Shown: positions 16,601 through 25,136, counted from the first letter of the stretch. The stretch: 64,000 nucleotides of DNA from Tepidisphaeraceae bacterium (GCA_035998445.1 DASYHQ010000023.1:1-64000); one strand, 5' to 3'. The notes: generated from the letters alone by a model not told the origin. Translations and numbers: made by a program.

Positions 16601-16918
16601 CTACTTCTGCAATTTCCAATACGCCTGAGCCGTCCCTTTGCTCAGCGGTTGTTCGTTGTCACCGGCGACCGCGATGATGCGGCCCTCGGCATCCTTGCGG
16701 AAGCCCAGTTGATCGCCTTCCTGCAGGCGAACCGTGGTCGTCGCATTGGGGCTCAGCGTCGTGTACAGCTTGTACGTGCCGGTCTTCGGGGCCGTCTGCA
16801 TCACCGGTTCATTAGTGCGGCCTTGCGTGACGATCGTCGTGCCCGGCTGGGCGCCGCAGCCCGCGGTGAACAGTCCGGTCACAACACAGGCACGCAGCGC
16901 GAAATTTCTCAGCAGCAT
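16601..16918 (-). CDS. Small lipoprotein, paralogue of the upstream gene
   Basis: 105 residues from the ATG at 16918, preceded by AAGGAG. The lipobox 'FTAGC' predicts a lipid-modified Cys near residue 21. The mature part ('TGTYKLYTTLSPNATTTVRLQEGDQLGFRKDAEG') parallels that of the protein at 16930-17256, including 'GCGAQ', 'TGTY', 'GFRK' and 'QAYW'. The two genes are 11 nt apart in the same direction and look like a tandem duplication. The function is not known; the proteins should sit on the outer face of a membrane. Confidence 0.8.
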   Translation of the reverse strand: MLLRNFALRACVVTGLFTAGCGAQPGTTIVTQGRTNEPVMQTAPKTGTYKLYTTLSPNATTTVRLQEGDQLGFRKDAEGRIIAVAGDNEQPLSKGTAQAYWKLQK

Positions 16919-16929
16919 CGGCGGCTCCT

Positions 16930-17256
16930 TCACAAGTTCTTCCGGTAGTTCCAGTAGGCCTGCGACGTCAGGCCCGACAGGCCGTACGACTGGTCCTTGT
17001 AATATGCCTCGACCCCACCGTCGGCCGCCTTGCGGAAGCCGAGCGGTTCGCCTTCGGCGACCTGGATCGTCACGACTGGGTTGGGGTTGGCGGCCGTCGT
17101 CAGCGTGTAGGTGCCGGTGTAGGGGGCTTGGCCGCCCACGTCGGGATTAGTGGGGCCGGCGGTAAAGACCGTCTCGCCCTCCTGCGCGCCGCAACCGCCT
17201 AAGAACAGGCAGAGCGTCGCGAGCATCGTAAACAAACTGAATCGCATCGTGGTCAT
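16930..17256 (-). CDS. Small lipoprotein, tandem paralogue
   Basis: 108 residues; the ATG at 17256 has a strong AGGAGGTG ribosome-binding site. Lipobox 'LGGC' with Cys at residue 22. The mature chain carries 'TGTYTLTTAANPNPVVTIQVAEGEPLGFRK' (shown in part) and ends 'SQAYWNYRKNL', aligning over its length with its downstream neighbour. Probably the first gene of a two-gene operon. It is divergent from dinB, whose start is 84 nt away, so a shared regulatory region is possible. Confidence 0.82.
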   Translation of the reverse strand: MTTMRFSLFTMLATLCLFLGGCGAQEGETVFTAGPTNPDVGGQAPYTGTYTLTTAANPNPVVTIQVAEGEPLGFRKAADGGVEAYYKDQSYGLSGLTSQAYWNYRKNL

Positions 17257-17339
17257 AACGGCACCTCCTGCGGCCGCTGCAGAACCTACGGCATGACCCC
17301 GCAAGCGGGGAACCCCTGTTTTTATCGGACGCGAAAGAA

Positions 17340-18548
17340 GTGTTCGTTCGACGATATAATGTGGTCGTGCTCGGTCCGCTGCGCATCCTCCACGTCGACA
17401 TGGACGCGTTCTACGCGTCGGTCGAACAGCTCGATCAGCCGCACCTGCGCGGCCGGCCGGTGCTGGTAGGACATGACGGGCCACGCGGTGTGGTGTCGGC
17501 GGCATCGTACGAGGCGCGCAGGTTCGGATGCCGCAGCGCCCAACCGACCGCCGTCGCGAAGCGGTTGTGTCCGCATGCGATCGTGGTGCCGGTGCGGTTC
17601 GCGCGGTACGGCGAGGTATCGCGGCAGGTGTTCGCGATCTTCGAAAGCTACACGCCGCTCGTTCAGGCGCTAAGCGTCGACGAAGCCTTCCTCGACGTCG
17701 CCGCCAGCGTGCGGTTGTTTGGCGAGCCAATCGAGATCGCGCGGCAGATCAAGCAGCGCATCCACGGCGACACCGGTCTCACCGCTTCGGTCGGCGTGGC
17801 GCCGAACAAGTTCCTGGCCAAGCTGGCGTCGGACATGAACAAGCCCGATGGCCTGACCGTCATCGGCGACCACAACGTCGACGAGATCATGCCGCCGCTG
17901 CCGGTCGAGAAGATCTGGGGCATCGGCCCGAAGACGATGGAGCGCCTCAACGACATCGGCGTGCGCACGGTCGGTGACCTGCGCAGACTGCCCGTAGAGC
18001 TGCTGAAACTGCGCCTTGGCGACGAGGCCGACCACTACCGCCGGCTGGCCTTCGGCATCGACGCCCGTGCCGTCTCGCCCGACCGCGACGCCAAGAGCAT
18101 CGGTCAGGAACAAACCTTCGGCCAAGACCTGACCGACCCCGAAGCCGTGCGCAGCGTCATTCTCGGCCAGACCGAACAGGTCAGCGCGCGCCTGCGCCGC
18201 AACGCGGTGGTGGCGCGGTCGGTCACCGTGAAGATCCGCTACGGCGACTTCGAAACCATCACCCGCCGGACCACGCTGGTGGAGGCCGTCGACACCACCG
18301 CGCCACTTTGGAACGCCGCCAAGGCTCTGTTCGACGCCTGGGCGGCGAAGGACTTCCGCCCGGTGCGACTGATCGGCGTTACCGCTAGCCAACTGTCAAC
18401 CGCGGCGGAGCAGTCGTCGCTCTTTCCCGATCCAGCTCGCGAGAAGGAGAAGCGGCTCGACAACGTGGTCGATCAGATCAACGCCAAGTTCGGCAAGCGA
18501 GCCGTCAGCCGCGCACAGGCGACGTCCAGACGGCGAACGGAAAAGTAG
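17340..18548 (+). CDS. dinB: DNA polymerase IV (Y-family)
   Basis: Error-prone translesion polymerase, up to 402 residues. The first in-frame GTG (17340) is used; GTG codons at 17361 and 17367 would give starts closer to the usual 'ILHVDMDAFYASVE'. Catalytic carboxylates are visible in 'HVDMDAFYASVE' and 'SVDEAFLD'. The little-finger domain follows the thumb HhH segment 'IWGIGPKTMERLNDIG'. Near the C-terminus 'QSSLF' is a sliding-clamp binding motif of QxxLF type. No LexA box was identified upstream. Confidence 0.93.
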   Translation: MFVRRYNVVVLGPLRILHVDMDAFYASVEQLDQPHLRGRPVLVGHDGPRGVVSAASYEARRFGCRSAQPTAVAKRLCPHAIVVPVRFARYGEVSRQVFAIFESYTPLVQALSVDEAFLDVAASVRLFGEPIEIARQIKQRIHGDTGLTASVGVAPNKFLAKLASDMNKPDGLTVIGDHNVDEIMPPLPVEKIWGIGPKTMERLNDIGVRTVGDLRRLPVELLKLRLGDEADHYRRLAFGIDARAVSPDRDAKSIGQEQTFGQDLTDPEAVRSVILGQTEQVSARLRRNAVVARSVTVKIRYGDFETITRRTTLVEAVDTTAPLWNAAKALFDAWAAKDFRPVRLIGVTASQLSTAAEQSSLFPDPAREKEKRLDNVVDQINAKFGKRAVSRAQATSRRRTEK

Positions 18549-18582
18549 GGAAACCGTATCGGGCGACGTGCAGGACGTGCCG

Positions 18583-19152
18583 TCACTTCTTCAGAAAGTT
18601 CGCCAGCAGCTTCTCGCCCTGTTCGGTCAGGAAGCTTTCCGGGTGATATTGAACGCCTTCCAGCGGCCACGTCTTGTGGCGAACGCCCATGATCTCGTTG
18701 TCGCCGGTCCAACTGGTAATCTCGTACTCCGGTGGCAACGTTCCCTGGCGGATGATGAGGCTGTGATACCGCGTGGCGGTGAACGGGTTGGGCATGCCGG
18801 TGTAGATCGTCCGGCCATCGTGGTGAATCGTGTCGGTCTTGCCATGCATGAGCTTGGCCGCCCGCTCGACGATCGCGCCGGCGGTGAAGCCGATGCACTG
18901 ATGCCCAAGACACACGCCCAGCACCGGCAGCTTCGGGCCGAAGTGGCGAATGATGTCGTTGCTGACCCCGCCTTCCTTCGGCGTGCAGGGGCCGGGGCTG
19001 ACGACGATGTGCGTCGGCTTCAGTTCCTCGACCTGATCGACCGACACCTTGTCGTTGCGAAACACCTTCATCTCCAGCCCCGGCGACACCTCGCCGAGCT
19101 TCTGGACCAGGTTGTAGGTGAACGAGTCGTAGTTATCGATCAGGACGATCAT
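18583..19152 (-). CDS. Anthranilate / aminodeoxychorismate synthase glutamine amidotransferase component
   Basis: 189 residues of class I glutamine amidotransferase type. The ATG at 19152 gives the conserved start 'MIVLIDNYDSFTYNLVQ'. Nucleophile Cys81 lies in 'GVCLGHQ', and the His/Glu of the triad in 'QYHPES' near the C-terminus. Such proteins supply ammonia from glutamine to TrpE or PabB, and one protein often serves both. No trpE or pabB is nearby, so TrpG and PabA cannot be told apart here. It converges on dinB. Confidence 0.9.
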   Translation of the reverse strand: MIVLIDNYDSFTYNLVQKLGEVSPGLEMKVFRNDKVSVDQVEELKPTHIVVSPGPCTPKEGGVSNDIIRHFGPKLPVLGVCLGHQCIGFTAGAIVERAAKLMHGKTDTIHHDGRTIYTGMPNPFTATRYHSLIIRQGTLPPEYEITSWTGDNEIMGVRHKTWPLEGVQYHPESFLTEQGEKLLANFLKK

Positions 19153-19308
19153 GGCGCGGGGATTGTAGGTGAGTTGCGCCCGGACTGCTACTGGAGCCGG
19201 CGATAGCAGTCGCAGGCTCCCAGTCGTCACATCAGGAAAAACAACCGTGGATTTACACTCCCTACTCGTATAAGCAGTAATGCGACCGTTTCACCCGGAA
19301 AGGCTCCC

Positions 19309-20610
19309 ATGCTCGACATGCTGCGCCTGCGGCTCGACACGCTGAACTTCCTCGCGTCGCTCGCGACGCGCGGCGACTTCACACGCTTCGGTCCGAAGAA
19401 CAACGTGGTGCTCGTGAGCCATCCCGACCTCATCCGCGAGGTGCTGGTCACGCAGGCCGCTAAGTTCATCAAGGGGCCGGCGCTGCGGTCGACGAAGTCC
19501 ACCCTCGGCGAAGGGCTGCTGACCAGCGAGGGCGACTTCCACAAGCGCCAACGGCGCATCATTCAACCGGCGTTCCACGCGACGCACGTCGCGACCTACG
19601 GCCAGACGATGGTGCAGTTCACCGACCGCCTCAGCGGCGCCTGGCAGGACGGGCAGACCGTCGACATCCACGAGGCCGCCACCCGGCTGACACTGGAGAT
19701 CGTCGCCAAGACGCTGTTCGATGCCGAGGTGGAACAGGACATCGCCGAGATCGGCCGCGCGATGACGGCCAGCGTCGAGCTGTTTCCCATCCTGCTCTTG
19801 CCGTTCGGCAACTGGCTCGCGCGCCTGCCGCTGCCCCCCGTACGACGGTTCCACCACACCTGGCCGAAGATGACGCAGACGATCGAGCGTTTCATCGCCG
19901 AGCGGACCGCCAGTGGCGCGACGGGCAACGATCTTCTCTCGGTCCTCATTCGGGCCACCGATCCCGAAGAATCGGCCGGCGATGGCGGTGGCTATCGCAT
20001 GAGCCCCCAGCAGCTGCGCGACGAGGCGATCACGCTCTTCACCGCCGGCCACGAGACGACCGCCAACGGGCTTACGTATGCGTTTCACCTGATCGCGCAC
20101 TACCCAGAGGTTCAACAAAAGCTGCATGCCGAGTTGGACGCCGCGCTGGCCGGGCGAAAGCCCGAGGCGAAGGACCTCGACGCGCTGCCGTACACGCGCG
20201 CGATCGTCAGCGAGGCGATGCGCGCCTACCCGCCCGTCTGGACCGTCGGCCGCGAGGCCAACGACGACGTGCAGCTCGGCGAGCACACGCTGAAGAAGGG
20301 CGCGATCGTGCTGACCAGCCAGTGGGTTGCCCACCACGACGCCCGCTGGTGGCCCCGCCCCAACGAGTTCGACCCCGACCGCTGGCTGACGCCCGATCCC
20401 GACCGCCCGCGCTACGCCTACTTCCCCTTCGCCGGTGGCCCGCGGTCGTGCATCGGCGAGGCCTTCGCGTGGATGGAGATGATCCTGGTGCTGGCGACCA
20501 TCGCCCAGCGATGGTCGTTCGAGCCACAGTCGCCGCGCGAGCTTCGGCTGGCCCCAAGTATCACGCTGCGCCCGAAAGATGCGGTGCGCGTCCGCGTCAC
20601 GCCGCGGTAA
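19309..20610 (+). CDS. Cytochrome P450
   Basis: 433 residues, soluble, with all core motifs: I-helix 'AGHETT' near residue 247, ExxR in 'SEAMRAYPP', the 'WVAHHD...W..P..FDPDRWL' meander, and the heme loop 'FAGGPRSCIGEAFA' with Cys381. The sequence resembles the fatty-acid hydroxylase-like bacterial CYP groups (CYP102/CYP110-like), but substrate is unknown and no ferredoxin or reductase gene is adjacent. Unlike the P450 at 7525-9351, it keeps the oxygen-activating Thr. The terminal region 20611-21296 behind it has no gene. Confidence 0.93.
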   Translation: MLDMLRLRLDTLNFLASLATRGDFTRFGPKNNVVLVSHPDLIREVLVTQAAKFIKGPALRSTKSTLGEGLLTSEGDFHKRQRRIIQPAFHATHVATYGQTMVQFTDRLSGAWQDGQTVDIHEAATRLTLEIVAKTLFDAEVEQDIAEIGRAMTASVELFPILLLPFGNWLARLPLPPVRRFHHTWPKMTQTIERFIAERTASGATGNDLLSVLIRATDPEESAGDGGGYRMSPQQLRDEAITLFTAGHETTANGLTYAFHLIAHYPEVQQKLHAELDAALAGRKPEAKDLDALPYTRAIVSEAMRAYPPVWTVGREANDDVQLGEHTLKKGAIVLTSQWVAHHDARWWPRPNEFDPDRWLTPDPDRPRYAYFPFAGGPRSCIGEAFAWMEMILVLATIAQRWSFEPQSPRELRLAPSITLRPKDAVRVRVTPR

Positions 20611-20721
20611 CGTGTTCATCGCAACAGCAGCGAACGCGAAGGTCGCAACGGGCGGACGCGAAGCACCGCGAAGAGGATCTTCACCCCCGGCGGCAGTTTG
20701 GGTAAGCGGAAACACGACATC

Positions 20722-20752
20722 GTGCACCATTTTGCACCATTGTGCACCATTG
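20722..20752. repeat. Short triplicated TGCACCATT repeat
   Basis: Three copies of TGCACCATT occur within 31 nt in the gap downstream of the P450 gene. No associated gene or operator role is evident. Confidence 0.5.
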
Positions 20753-20892
20753 GGTGTGACCGATACACATCCCGCGACGTCACGCGTGTCGGCTATTCAA
20801 TTGTCAAAGAGCGCACTCTCCAACTCTACGCTCGCGCTGCGCGATCCACGTTGGTTTAGCGCAACACTCCGGCGATCACGTTGCGCCGCGCC

Positions 20893-21175
20893 GCACGTAG
20901 CATGGGCGTCTCACCCATGACAATGGCCGGAGCAGCGGATGTTGTTCCTGCAGACGATATTGCGTCGGTCGTCACCGTAGCATGGGCGCCAGAGCCCATG
21001 GTGTCGGTACCCCAGCACGTCGGATGGTACACCATCCAAATCAGCAATCGCGCCATCGAAGGGGTTGCCAGCACCAATGGTAGAGCAGATCGCTTGCGCT
21101 CGTTATCTCGGGCCGAGTACGGCCCGACACCGCGGGGTACCGCGGCTCCATGGGCGAGACGCCCATGCTACGTGC
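20893..21175. repeat. Composite palindromic repeat, GTAGCATGGGCG family
   Basis: The outer arms 20893-20919 and 21149-21175 are inverted copies with one mismatch (core GCACGTAGCATGGGCGTCTC). A third unit with CCGTAGCATGGGCGCC lies between at about 20975-21002. The remainder of the 685-nt gap 20611-21296 shows no coding potential. Confidence 0.8.
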
Positions 21176-21296
21176 AGAGCGAGCCCGGCGATGCACGCTT
21201 ACGCCCCCGCAGAACGACAAGGCGTGATAAGATGTAATCCACGCCTTCAGACGCGGGAGCGCCTGTTACACAGAAGTGCTTGCGGCTCGCGTCGAC

Positions 21297-21710
21297 CTAC
21301 TCCTGCTCGATCGCCAGCACCGACGTCCGCGGGACGAACAGGCGCTTGCCGCCTTCGGTTTCCAGGATGATCCACTGGCTGTCGATGCTGCGCAGCACGC
21401 CCTTCAGCACGTCGCGCCGCGGGCCCGGGGCCAGGGCGGGGGCGCCCTGGATCAGGTGCAGCGAGACGGTCTGGCCCGCCAGCGCGGTGGCCATCGCGGT
21501 CGCCGCGCCGCTGTCGGCGTGGGCGACGGTGCCGGAATGAGCGCCGCCGCTCGGCTGGGTCGCCGTGCGCCCCAGCGGCGCCATCGCGACCGACGACCCC
21601 CGGCCCGCAGGCTTGGCGCCGGCAGTCTGCTTCACGTCACGGCCCGCGGTACAGCCGGTGGTGACGATCGCGAGCAGGGAGAGCGTGCTGAGGACAGTGG
21701 TACGCGTCAT
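21297..21710 (-). CDS. Small lipoprotein of unknown function
   Basis: 137 residues with a signal peptide and lipobox 'VTTGC' (Cys20). A low-complexity Ala/Gly/Thr stretch (residues about 25-75) precedes a compact C-terminal segment with 'DVLKGVLRSIDSQWIILETEGGKRLFVPRTSVLAIEQE' (read in parts). This has the look of an Sm-like or small beta-barrel fold. No family was recognised. It is the last gene of a minus-strand series and is separated from the next by a tRNA-like fragment. Confidence 0.7.
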   Translation of the reverse strand: MTRTTVLSTLSLLAIVTTGCTAGRDVKQTAGAKPAGRGSSVAMAPLGRTATQPSGGAHSGTVAHADSGAATAMATALAGQTVSLHLIQGAPALAPGPRRDVLKGVLRSIDSQWIILETEGGKRLFVPRTSVLAIEQE

Positions 21711-21768
21711 GGGGATGATCCGTTAGAGATAGGTCGCTTCACGATTGCATGGTCGCGTCAGCGACGAT

Positions 21769-21788
21769 GCCGGCGTAGCTCAATTGGT
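21769..21788 (+). other. tRNA 5'-end-like fragment (20 nt)
   Basis: The 20 nt read like the acceptor and D-arm start of a bacterial tRNA (GCCGGCGTAGCTCAATTGGT, typical of tRNA-Thr). The match stops there: no anticodon arm, T-arm or acceptor complement follows. It may be a remnant of integration into a tRNA gene, or coincidence. Confidence 0.35.
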
Positions 21789-21814
21789 CGTCGCTCACGC
21801 AGATATCGCTGGCG

Positions 21815-22159
21815 CTAACCGCGCGGGAAGACGCGCACGTGAACCAGTTTCCCGTCATCGTCAAAGTCAGCCACGTGGACGCCGTCCTTCCCGTTGCGCG
21901 GCTCCACGTGCCACTCGGCGATCACGTGGCGCGGCCCGCTGGTGACGCGGTCGACGATGATCTGCTCGCCGCGCGACATCACGCCCTCGCACAGCTTCAC
22001 CATGCGGTTGCGTACATCCGCATACCCCTTTGCCGCCGTGCCCACGTTCGGGTTGTGGTAGACACCGTCACGGTTCCAGTTGGCCATGATGGCGTCCGGA
22101 TCGTACGCGTTCACGCCCGCAAAGGCGGCGAGGAGGGTGGATTCAAGAGACTCATTCAT
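21815..22159 (-). CDS. SnoaL-like / NTF2-fold protein, third gene of the ART cassette
   Basis: 114 residues with the SnoaL-like pattern: an N-terminal helix ('LLAAFAGVNAYDPDAIMANWNRDGVYHNP', read in parts), then alternating strands ending 'HVRVFPRG'. Members of this fold are isomerases, hydratases or non-enzymatic binding proteins; no activity can be assigned. Its ATG overlaps the stop of the preceding small gene (ATGA), which implies translational coupling. It could equally be an unrelated passenger of the cassette. Confidence 0.75.
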   Translation of the reverse strand: MNESLESTLLAAFAGVNAYDPDAIMANWNRDGVYHNPNVGTAAKGYADVRNRMVKLCEGVMSRGEQIIVDRVTSGPRHVIAEWHVEPRNGKDGVHVADFDDDGKLVHVRVFPRG

Positions 22160-22362
22160 TTGGTGTTTGTTTCGGTCACGGAGACCTTGTCTTTCCCCCA
22201 GGAGCGGTAGCGCTTGCTGAGCTTTCCGCTCTTCGTCAGCACACCAGAGGCCTTCATGGCGGCAGTGCGATCACCCGCGTGGGCGACCTTCAACGCGGCC
22301 TTCAACGCAGCGGGGGACCACGTTCGAAGCGGCGCGCTCACGATCGGCTTACTCTTTGCCAT
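22156..22362 (-). CDS. Small basic protein, candidate antitoxin or partner of the ART-like protein
   Basis: 68 residues from the ATG at 22362, which is preceded by AAAGGA at good spacing; an ATG at 22371 is the alternative. Strongly basic (Lys/Arg-rich) with a helix-forming middle ('AALKAALKVAHAGDRTAAMKASGVL', read in parts) and a 'KSGKLSKRYRSWGK' tail. It overlaps the 3' end of the ART-like gene by 14 nt and the start of the SnoaL gene by 4 nt. No family recognised. The size, charge and overlap fit a small partner of a toxin, but this is inference. Confidence 0.6.
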   Translation of the reverse strand: MAKSKPIVSAPLRTWSPAALKAALKVAHAGDRTAAMKASGVLTKSGKLSKRYRSWGKDKVSVTETNTK

Positions 22363-22936
22363 ACGTGCCATCCTTTCTCACGGACCAGACACCAATGATA
22401 TTCTTCGATTCCCGTACGCACAGCTGAATATGCGCGCCGTGAAAGATTCCGCTGCGGGACCACACGCGTTGTCGCGGCCCTGTCGGCACGAACACGGCCC
22501 GAACCGTCTCCACGTCGAACCCAGCCGATGCCAGATCAACGAACAGTTGATTGAACACCAAGCAGTCGAGATACTTGTGGTTGTTTGCGTTCTGCGGCAA
22601 CCGGAGGCCGCTCGCTTTGAAGTCGGCTGCCACCTTCTGATACTGCAGTTCGAGCAGTTCAGCGTTCTTCGGATCCAAGAGGTCGATGCATTGGCCCAAC
22701 CGCAACACTGCGCCCACTACGGCAGCTTCTTTGCCGTAGCGCCGTTCAGCCCACCACCATGCCTGCTGCGGCGCGTGCTCCCAGAAGTAGATGCCGTGTC
22801 CGAGCCAGTCATCGGTGTTCTCGCTGGGATCAAACACCCGGCCCCGAAGCAGGGATTCTACTGTCTTTCGACGCGTGCCATGAAAACCGATTGCCAACCG
22901 GTCATAGGCGGTCGGATTCACGGCAAATTCGGCCAT
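22349..22936 (-). CDS. ADP-ribosyltransferase-like protein (putative toxin)
   Basis: 195 residues, no signal peptide. The N-terminus has 'GFHGTRRKTVESLL' (H19) and then 'WLGHGIYFWEHAPQQAWWWA' (Y50, E53). Near the C-terminus 'HIQLCVRESKNIIGVW' follows (E176). This order (H in a first strand, GxYF, late Glu) matches the H-Y-E arrangement of PARP/diphtheria-type ADP-ribosyltransferases and the toxin-like proteins built on them. The assignment rests on motif layout alone. It begins 15 nt after the sucC stop and is followed by two overlapping genes, giving a cassette that may be a toxin-antitoxin or defence unit. Confidence 0.6.
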   Translation of the reverse strand: MAEFAVNPTAYDRLAIGFHGTRRKTVESLLRGRVFDPSENTDDWLGHGIYFWEHAPQQAWWWAERRYGKEAAVVGAVLRLGQCIDLLDPKNAELLELQYQKVAADFKASGLRLPQNANNHKYLDCLVFNQLFVDLASAGFDVETVRAVFVPTGPRQRVWSRSGIFHGAHIQLCVRESKNIIGVWSVRKDGTYGKE

Positions 22937-22951
22937 TGTTTCACGCGTTCC

Positions 22952-24127
22952 CTACGCCGCCTTCACCGCGGCGGTCACCTTCTGCGCCGCGTCGGTCAGA
23001 TCCGTCGCGGCGATGATCATCGGCAGGTCCTTGGCGGCGGCCTTCAGGATCTCGCGGGCCTTGTCGACGTTGGTGCCTTCTAGGCGGACGACGACGGGCA
23101 CCTTGAAGCCGATCTCCTTGCCGGCGGCCACCAGGGCCTCGGCGATCAAATCGCACTTGGCGATGCCGCCGAAGATGTTGACGAGGATGCCCTTCACGTT
23201 CGGGTCGGACAGGATGATGCCGAACGCCTCGCGGGCGCCCTCGGCCGTCACGCTGCCGCCGACGTCGAGGAAGTTGGCTGGCTCCTCGCCGTGCAGCTTG
23301 ATGATGTCCATCGTCGCCATTGCCAGGCCGGCGCCGTTGACGAGGCAGCCGATCGTGCCGTCGAGCGCGATGTAGTTCAGCGCGGCCTTGCGGGCGCGAA
23401 CGTCCAGCGGCTTCTCCTGGCTCTCGTCGACCATCGCTTCCAGGTCCTTATGGCGGAACATCGCGTTGTCGTCGAAGTTGAACTTCGCGTCCAGCGCGAC
23501 CAGCTGCCCGTCCTTCGTCACCACCAGCGGGTTGATCTCGGCGATCGAGGCGTCGGTCTGCACGAACGACTTGGCGAGGTTCAGGATGAGCTTCGTCACC
23601 TCGTTGGCCATCTTGCCGGTGAAGCCGAGCTTGTAGGCAACCTCGCGGGCCTGGTAGGCCTGCAGGCCGAGCGTGGGGTGAAGGGCTTCCTTGAAGACCT
23701 TCTCGGGATGATCCTTGGCAACCTCTTCGATCTCCACGCCGCCTTCGGCGCTGGCGATCAGCGTCGCGGTGCCGCGGCCACGGTCGATGGTGATGCCGAG
23801 GTAGTATTCCTTGGCGATGTCGACGCCGGGCGCCACCAGCAGCACGTTGACCGGCACGCCTTCGGGGCCGGTCTGGTTGCTGACCATGCGGTTGCTCAGC
23901 ATGAACTTGGCGGCATCGAACGCTTCATCTGCGGTGTTGCAGAGCTTCACGAAACCGGCCTTGCCGCGGCCGCCCGCGTACACCTGGGCCTTCACCACGC
24001 ACATCGCGCCGCCGAACTTCTTGAACGCCGCGCGGGCCTCTTCGGGGTTGTACACGACCTCGGCGGGGGGAACGGGAACGCCGGCTGCGGAAAGGATCTG
24101 ACGGGCCTGATATTCGTGGATCTTCAT
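22952..24127 (-). CDS. sucC: Succinate-CoA ligase (ADP-forming) subunit beta
   Basis: 391 residues. The ATG at 24127 gives the standard '[12 protein letters not shown]' start. An ATP-grasp domain comes first ('[19 protein letters not shown]', read in parts; '[24 protein letters not shown]', in parts). The CoA-ligase C-terminal domain ('[14 protein letters not shown]', '[10 protein letters not shown]') follows. With SucD it interconverts succinyl-CoA and succinate plus nucleotide triphosphate in the citric acid cycle. sucD, normally immediately downstream, is absent from the window; the ART cassette takes its place. Confidence 0.96.
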   Translation of the reverse strand: MKIHEYQARQILSAAGVPVPPAEVVYNPEEARAAFKKFGGAMCVVKAQVYAGGRGKAGFVKLCNTADEAFDAAKFMLSNRMVSNQTGPEGVPVNVLLVAPGVDIAKEYYLGITIDRGRGTATLIASAEGGVEIEEVAKDHPEKVFKEALHPTLGLQAYQAREVAYKLGFTGKMANEVTKLILNLAKSFVQTDASIAEINPLVVTKDGQLVALDAKFNFDDNAMFRHKDLEAMVDESQEKPLDVRARKAALNYIALDGTIGCLVNGAGLAMATMDIIKLHGEEPANFLDVGGSVTAEGAREAFGIILSDPNVKGILVNIFGGIAKCDLIAEALVAAGKEIGFKVPVVVRLEGTNVDKAREILKAAAKDLPMIIAATDLTDAAQKVTAAVKAA

Positions 24128-24194
24128 GGTGCCGACGAGCATAGCGGGGGGAGGGGGATTGGACAATTGCGGGAACTGGAGGGGAGGTGTTGGT

Positions 24195-24456
24195 CTTCTG
24201 TGGGACAGGCATTCTTGCCTGTCTCTCTTGGTCTCCCCCCGTATTGTCGAAATCAAAATCCCAAGTCCCAATGCCAAACAAATCACCAAGCACCAAATCC
24301 CAATCGTAAAGATGGCCTGCTCTGTGTCTGCCTCTGTGCTCTCTGTGCCCACTGTGGTTCAATCTCTTCTTCTTCGCGACTCCTTCGCGGCCTTCGCGTC
24401 CAGCTCATCTCTGAATACGGGGGGAGAGACAGGCAGGAATGCCTGTCCTACAGAAG
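24195..24456. repeat. Composite repeat with GACAGGCATTCCTGCCTGTC ends
   Basis: Arms 24195-24227 and 24424-24456 are inverted copies built around a GACAGGCA-TGCCTGTC hairpin. Between them, in reverse orientation, lie a GATTGGGATTTGG-rich unit (24251-24305) and an ACCACAG/AGAGCACAGAGG unit (about 24318-24360). The same parts occur in the same order at 51162-51430. It fills most of the sucC-nth gap and carries no gene. Confidence 0.75.
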
Positions 24457-24464
24457 AACGGCGG

Positions 24465-25136
24465 CTACTGATCCAAAAACTGCTTCGCCGACGGGCAAAG
24501 TTCCTTCAGCGGGCATTCTGCACACCTGGGCTTGCGGGCGATGCAGATGGCGCGGCCGTGGGCGATCAGCAGGTGGCTCCAGAGGGCCCAGTCGTCCTGG
24601 GGCACGACGGGCATCAAATCCTGCTCGATCTTCACGGCGTCGGCGTGCTTGGTCAGGCCCAGTCGGCCGGCGACGCGGGTGACGTGGGTGTCGACGGTCA
24701 CGCCGACGTTGATGCCGAAGGCGTTGCCCAGCACCACGTTGGCGGTCTTCCGGCCGACGCCGGGCAGGGCATGCAACTCGTCCATCGTGCGCGGCACCTG
24801 GCCGTCATGCTGTTCCAGCAGGGTAGCGGCCATCGCGCGGATGTTGGTGGCCTTGTTGCGGAAAAAGCCGGTGGACTGGATCTGCTTCTCCAACGTCTCC
24901 TGCGGCACGTTCGCAAAATCGGCAGCGGTTTTATGCCTGGCGAAGAGATCCTTTGTGACGATGTTCACCCGTGCGTCGGTGCATTGGGCGGACAGCATGG
25001 TGGCGACCAGCAGTTGCAGGGGGTTCTGGAAATCGAGGCTGCAGGTGGCTTGGGGATAGGTTGCCTTGAGGATCGGCAGGATCGCGTCGACGCGCGCCTT
25101 GCGGGCTTGGATGGTTTTGGAAGAGGGCTTGGGCAT
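24465..25136 (-). CDS. nth: Endonuclease III (base-excision DNA glycosylase/AP lyase)
   Basis: 223 residues. The helix-hairpin-helix 'LPGVGRKTA' carries the catalytic Lys130, and 'VDTHV' the catalytic Asp149. A C-terminal [4Fe-4S] loop has the exact C-x6-C-x2-C-x5-C spacing (C198, C205, C208, C214). It removes oxidised pyrimidines and cleaves at the abasic site. The palindromic repeat at 24424-24456 ends 8 nt from its stop codon and may act as a transcription stop. Confidence 0.96.
   Translation of the reverse strand: MPKPSSKTIQARKARVDAILPILKATYPQATCSLDFQNPLQLLVATMLSAQCTDARVNIVTKDLFARHKTAADFANVPQETLEKQIQSTGFFRNKATNIRAMAATLLEQHDGQVPRTMDELHALPGVGRKTANVVLGNAFGINVGVTVDTHVTRVAGRLGLTKHADAVKIEQDLMPVVPQDDWALWSHLLIAHGRAICIARKPRCAECPLKELCPSAKQFLDQ

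Noticed and set aside
17355-17360. Perfect TATAAT near the dinB start
   Set aside because: It lies inside or at the very start of the dinB frame and has no matching -35 at 17 nt; in any case it would give a leader too short for the upstream GTG start.
20893-21175. CRISPR array
   Set aside because: The repeat units are inverted, irregularly spaced and few; similar pairs are dispersed through the window, and no cas gene is present.
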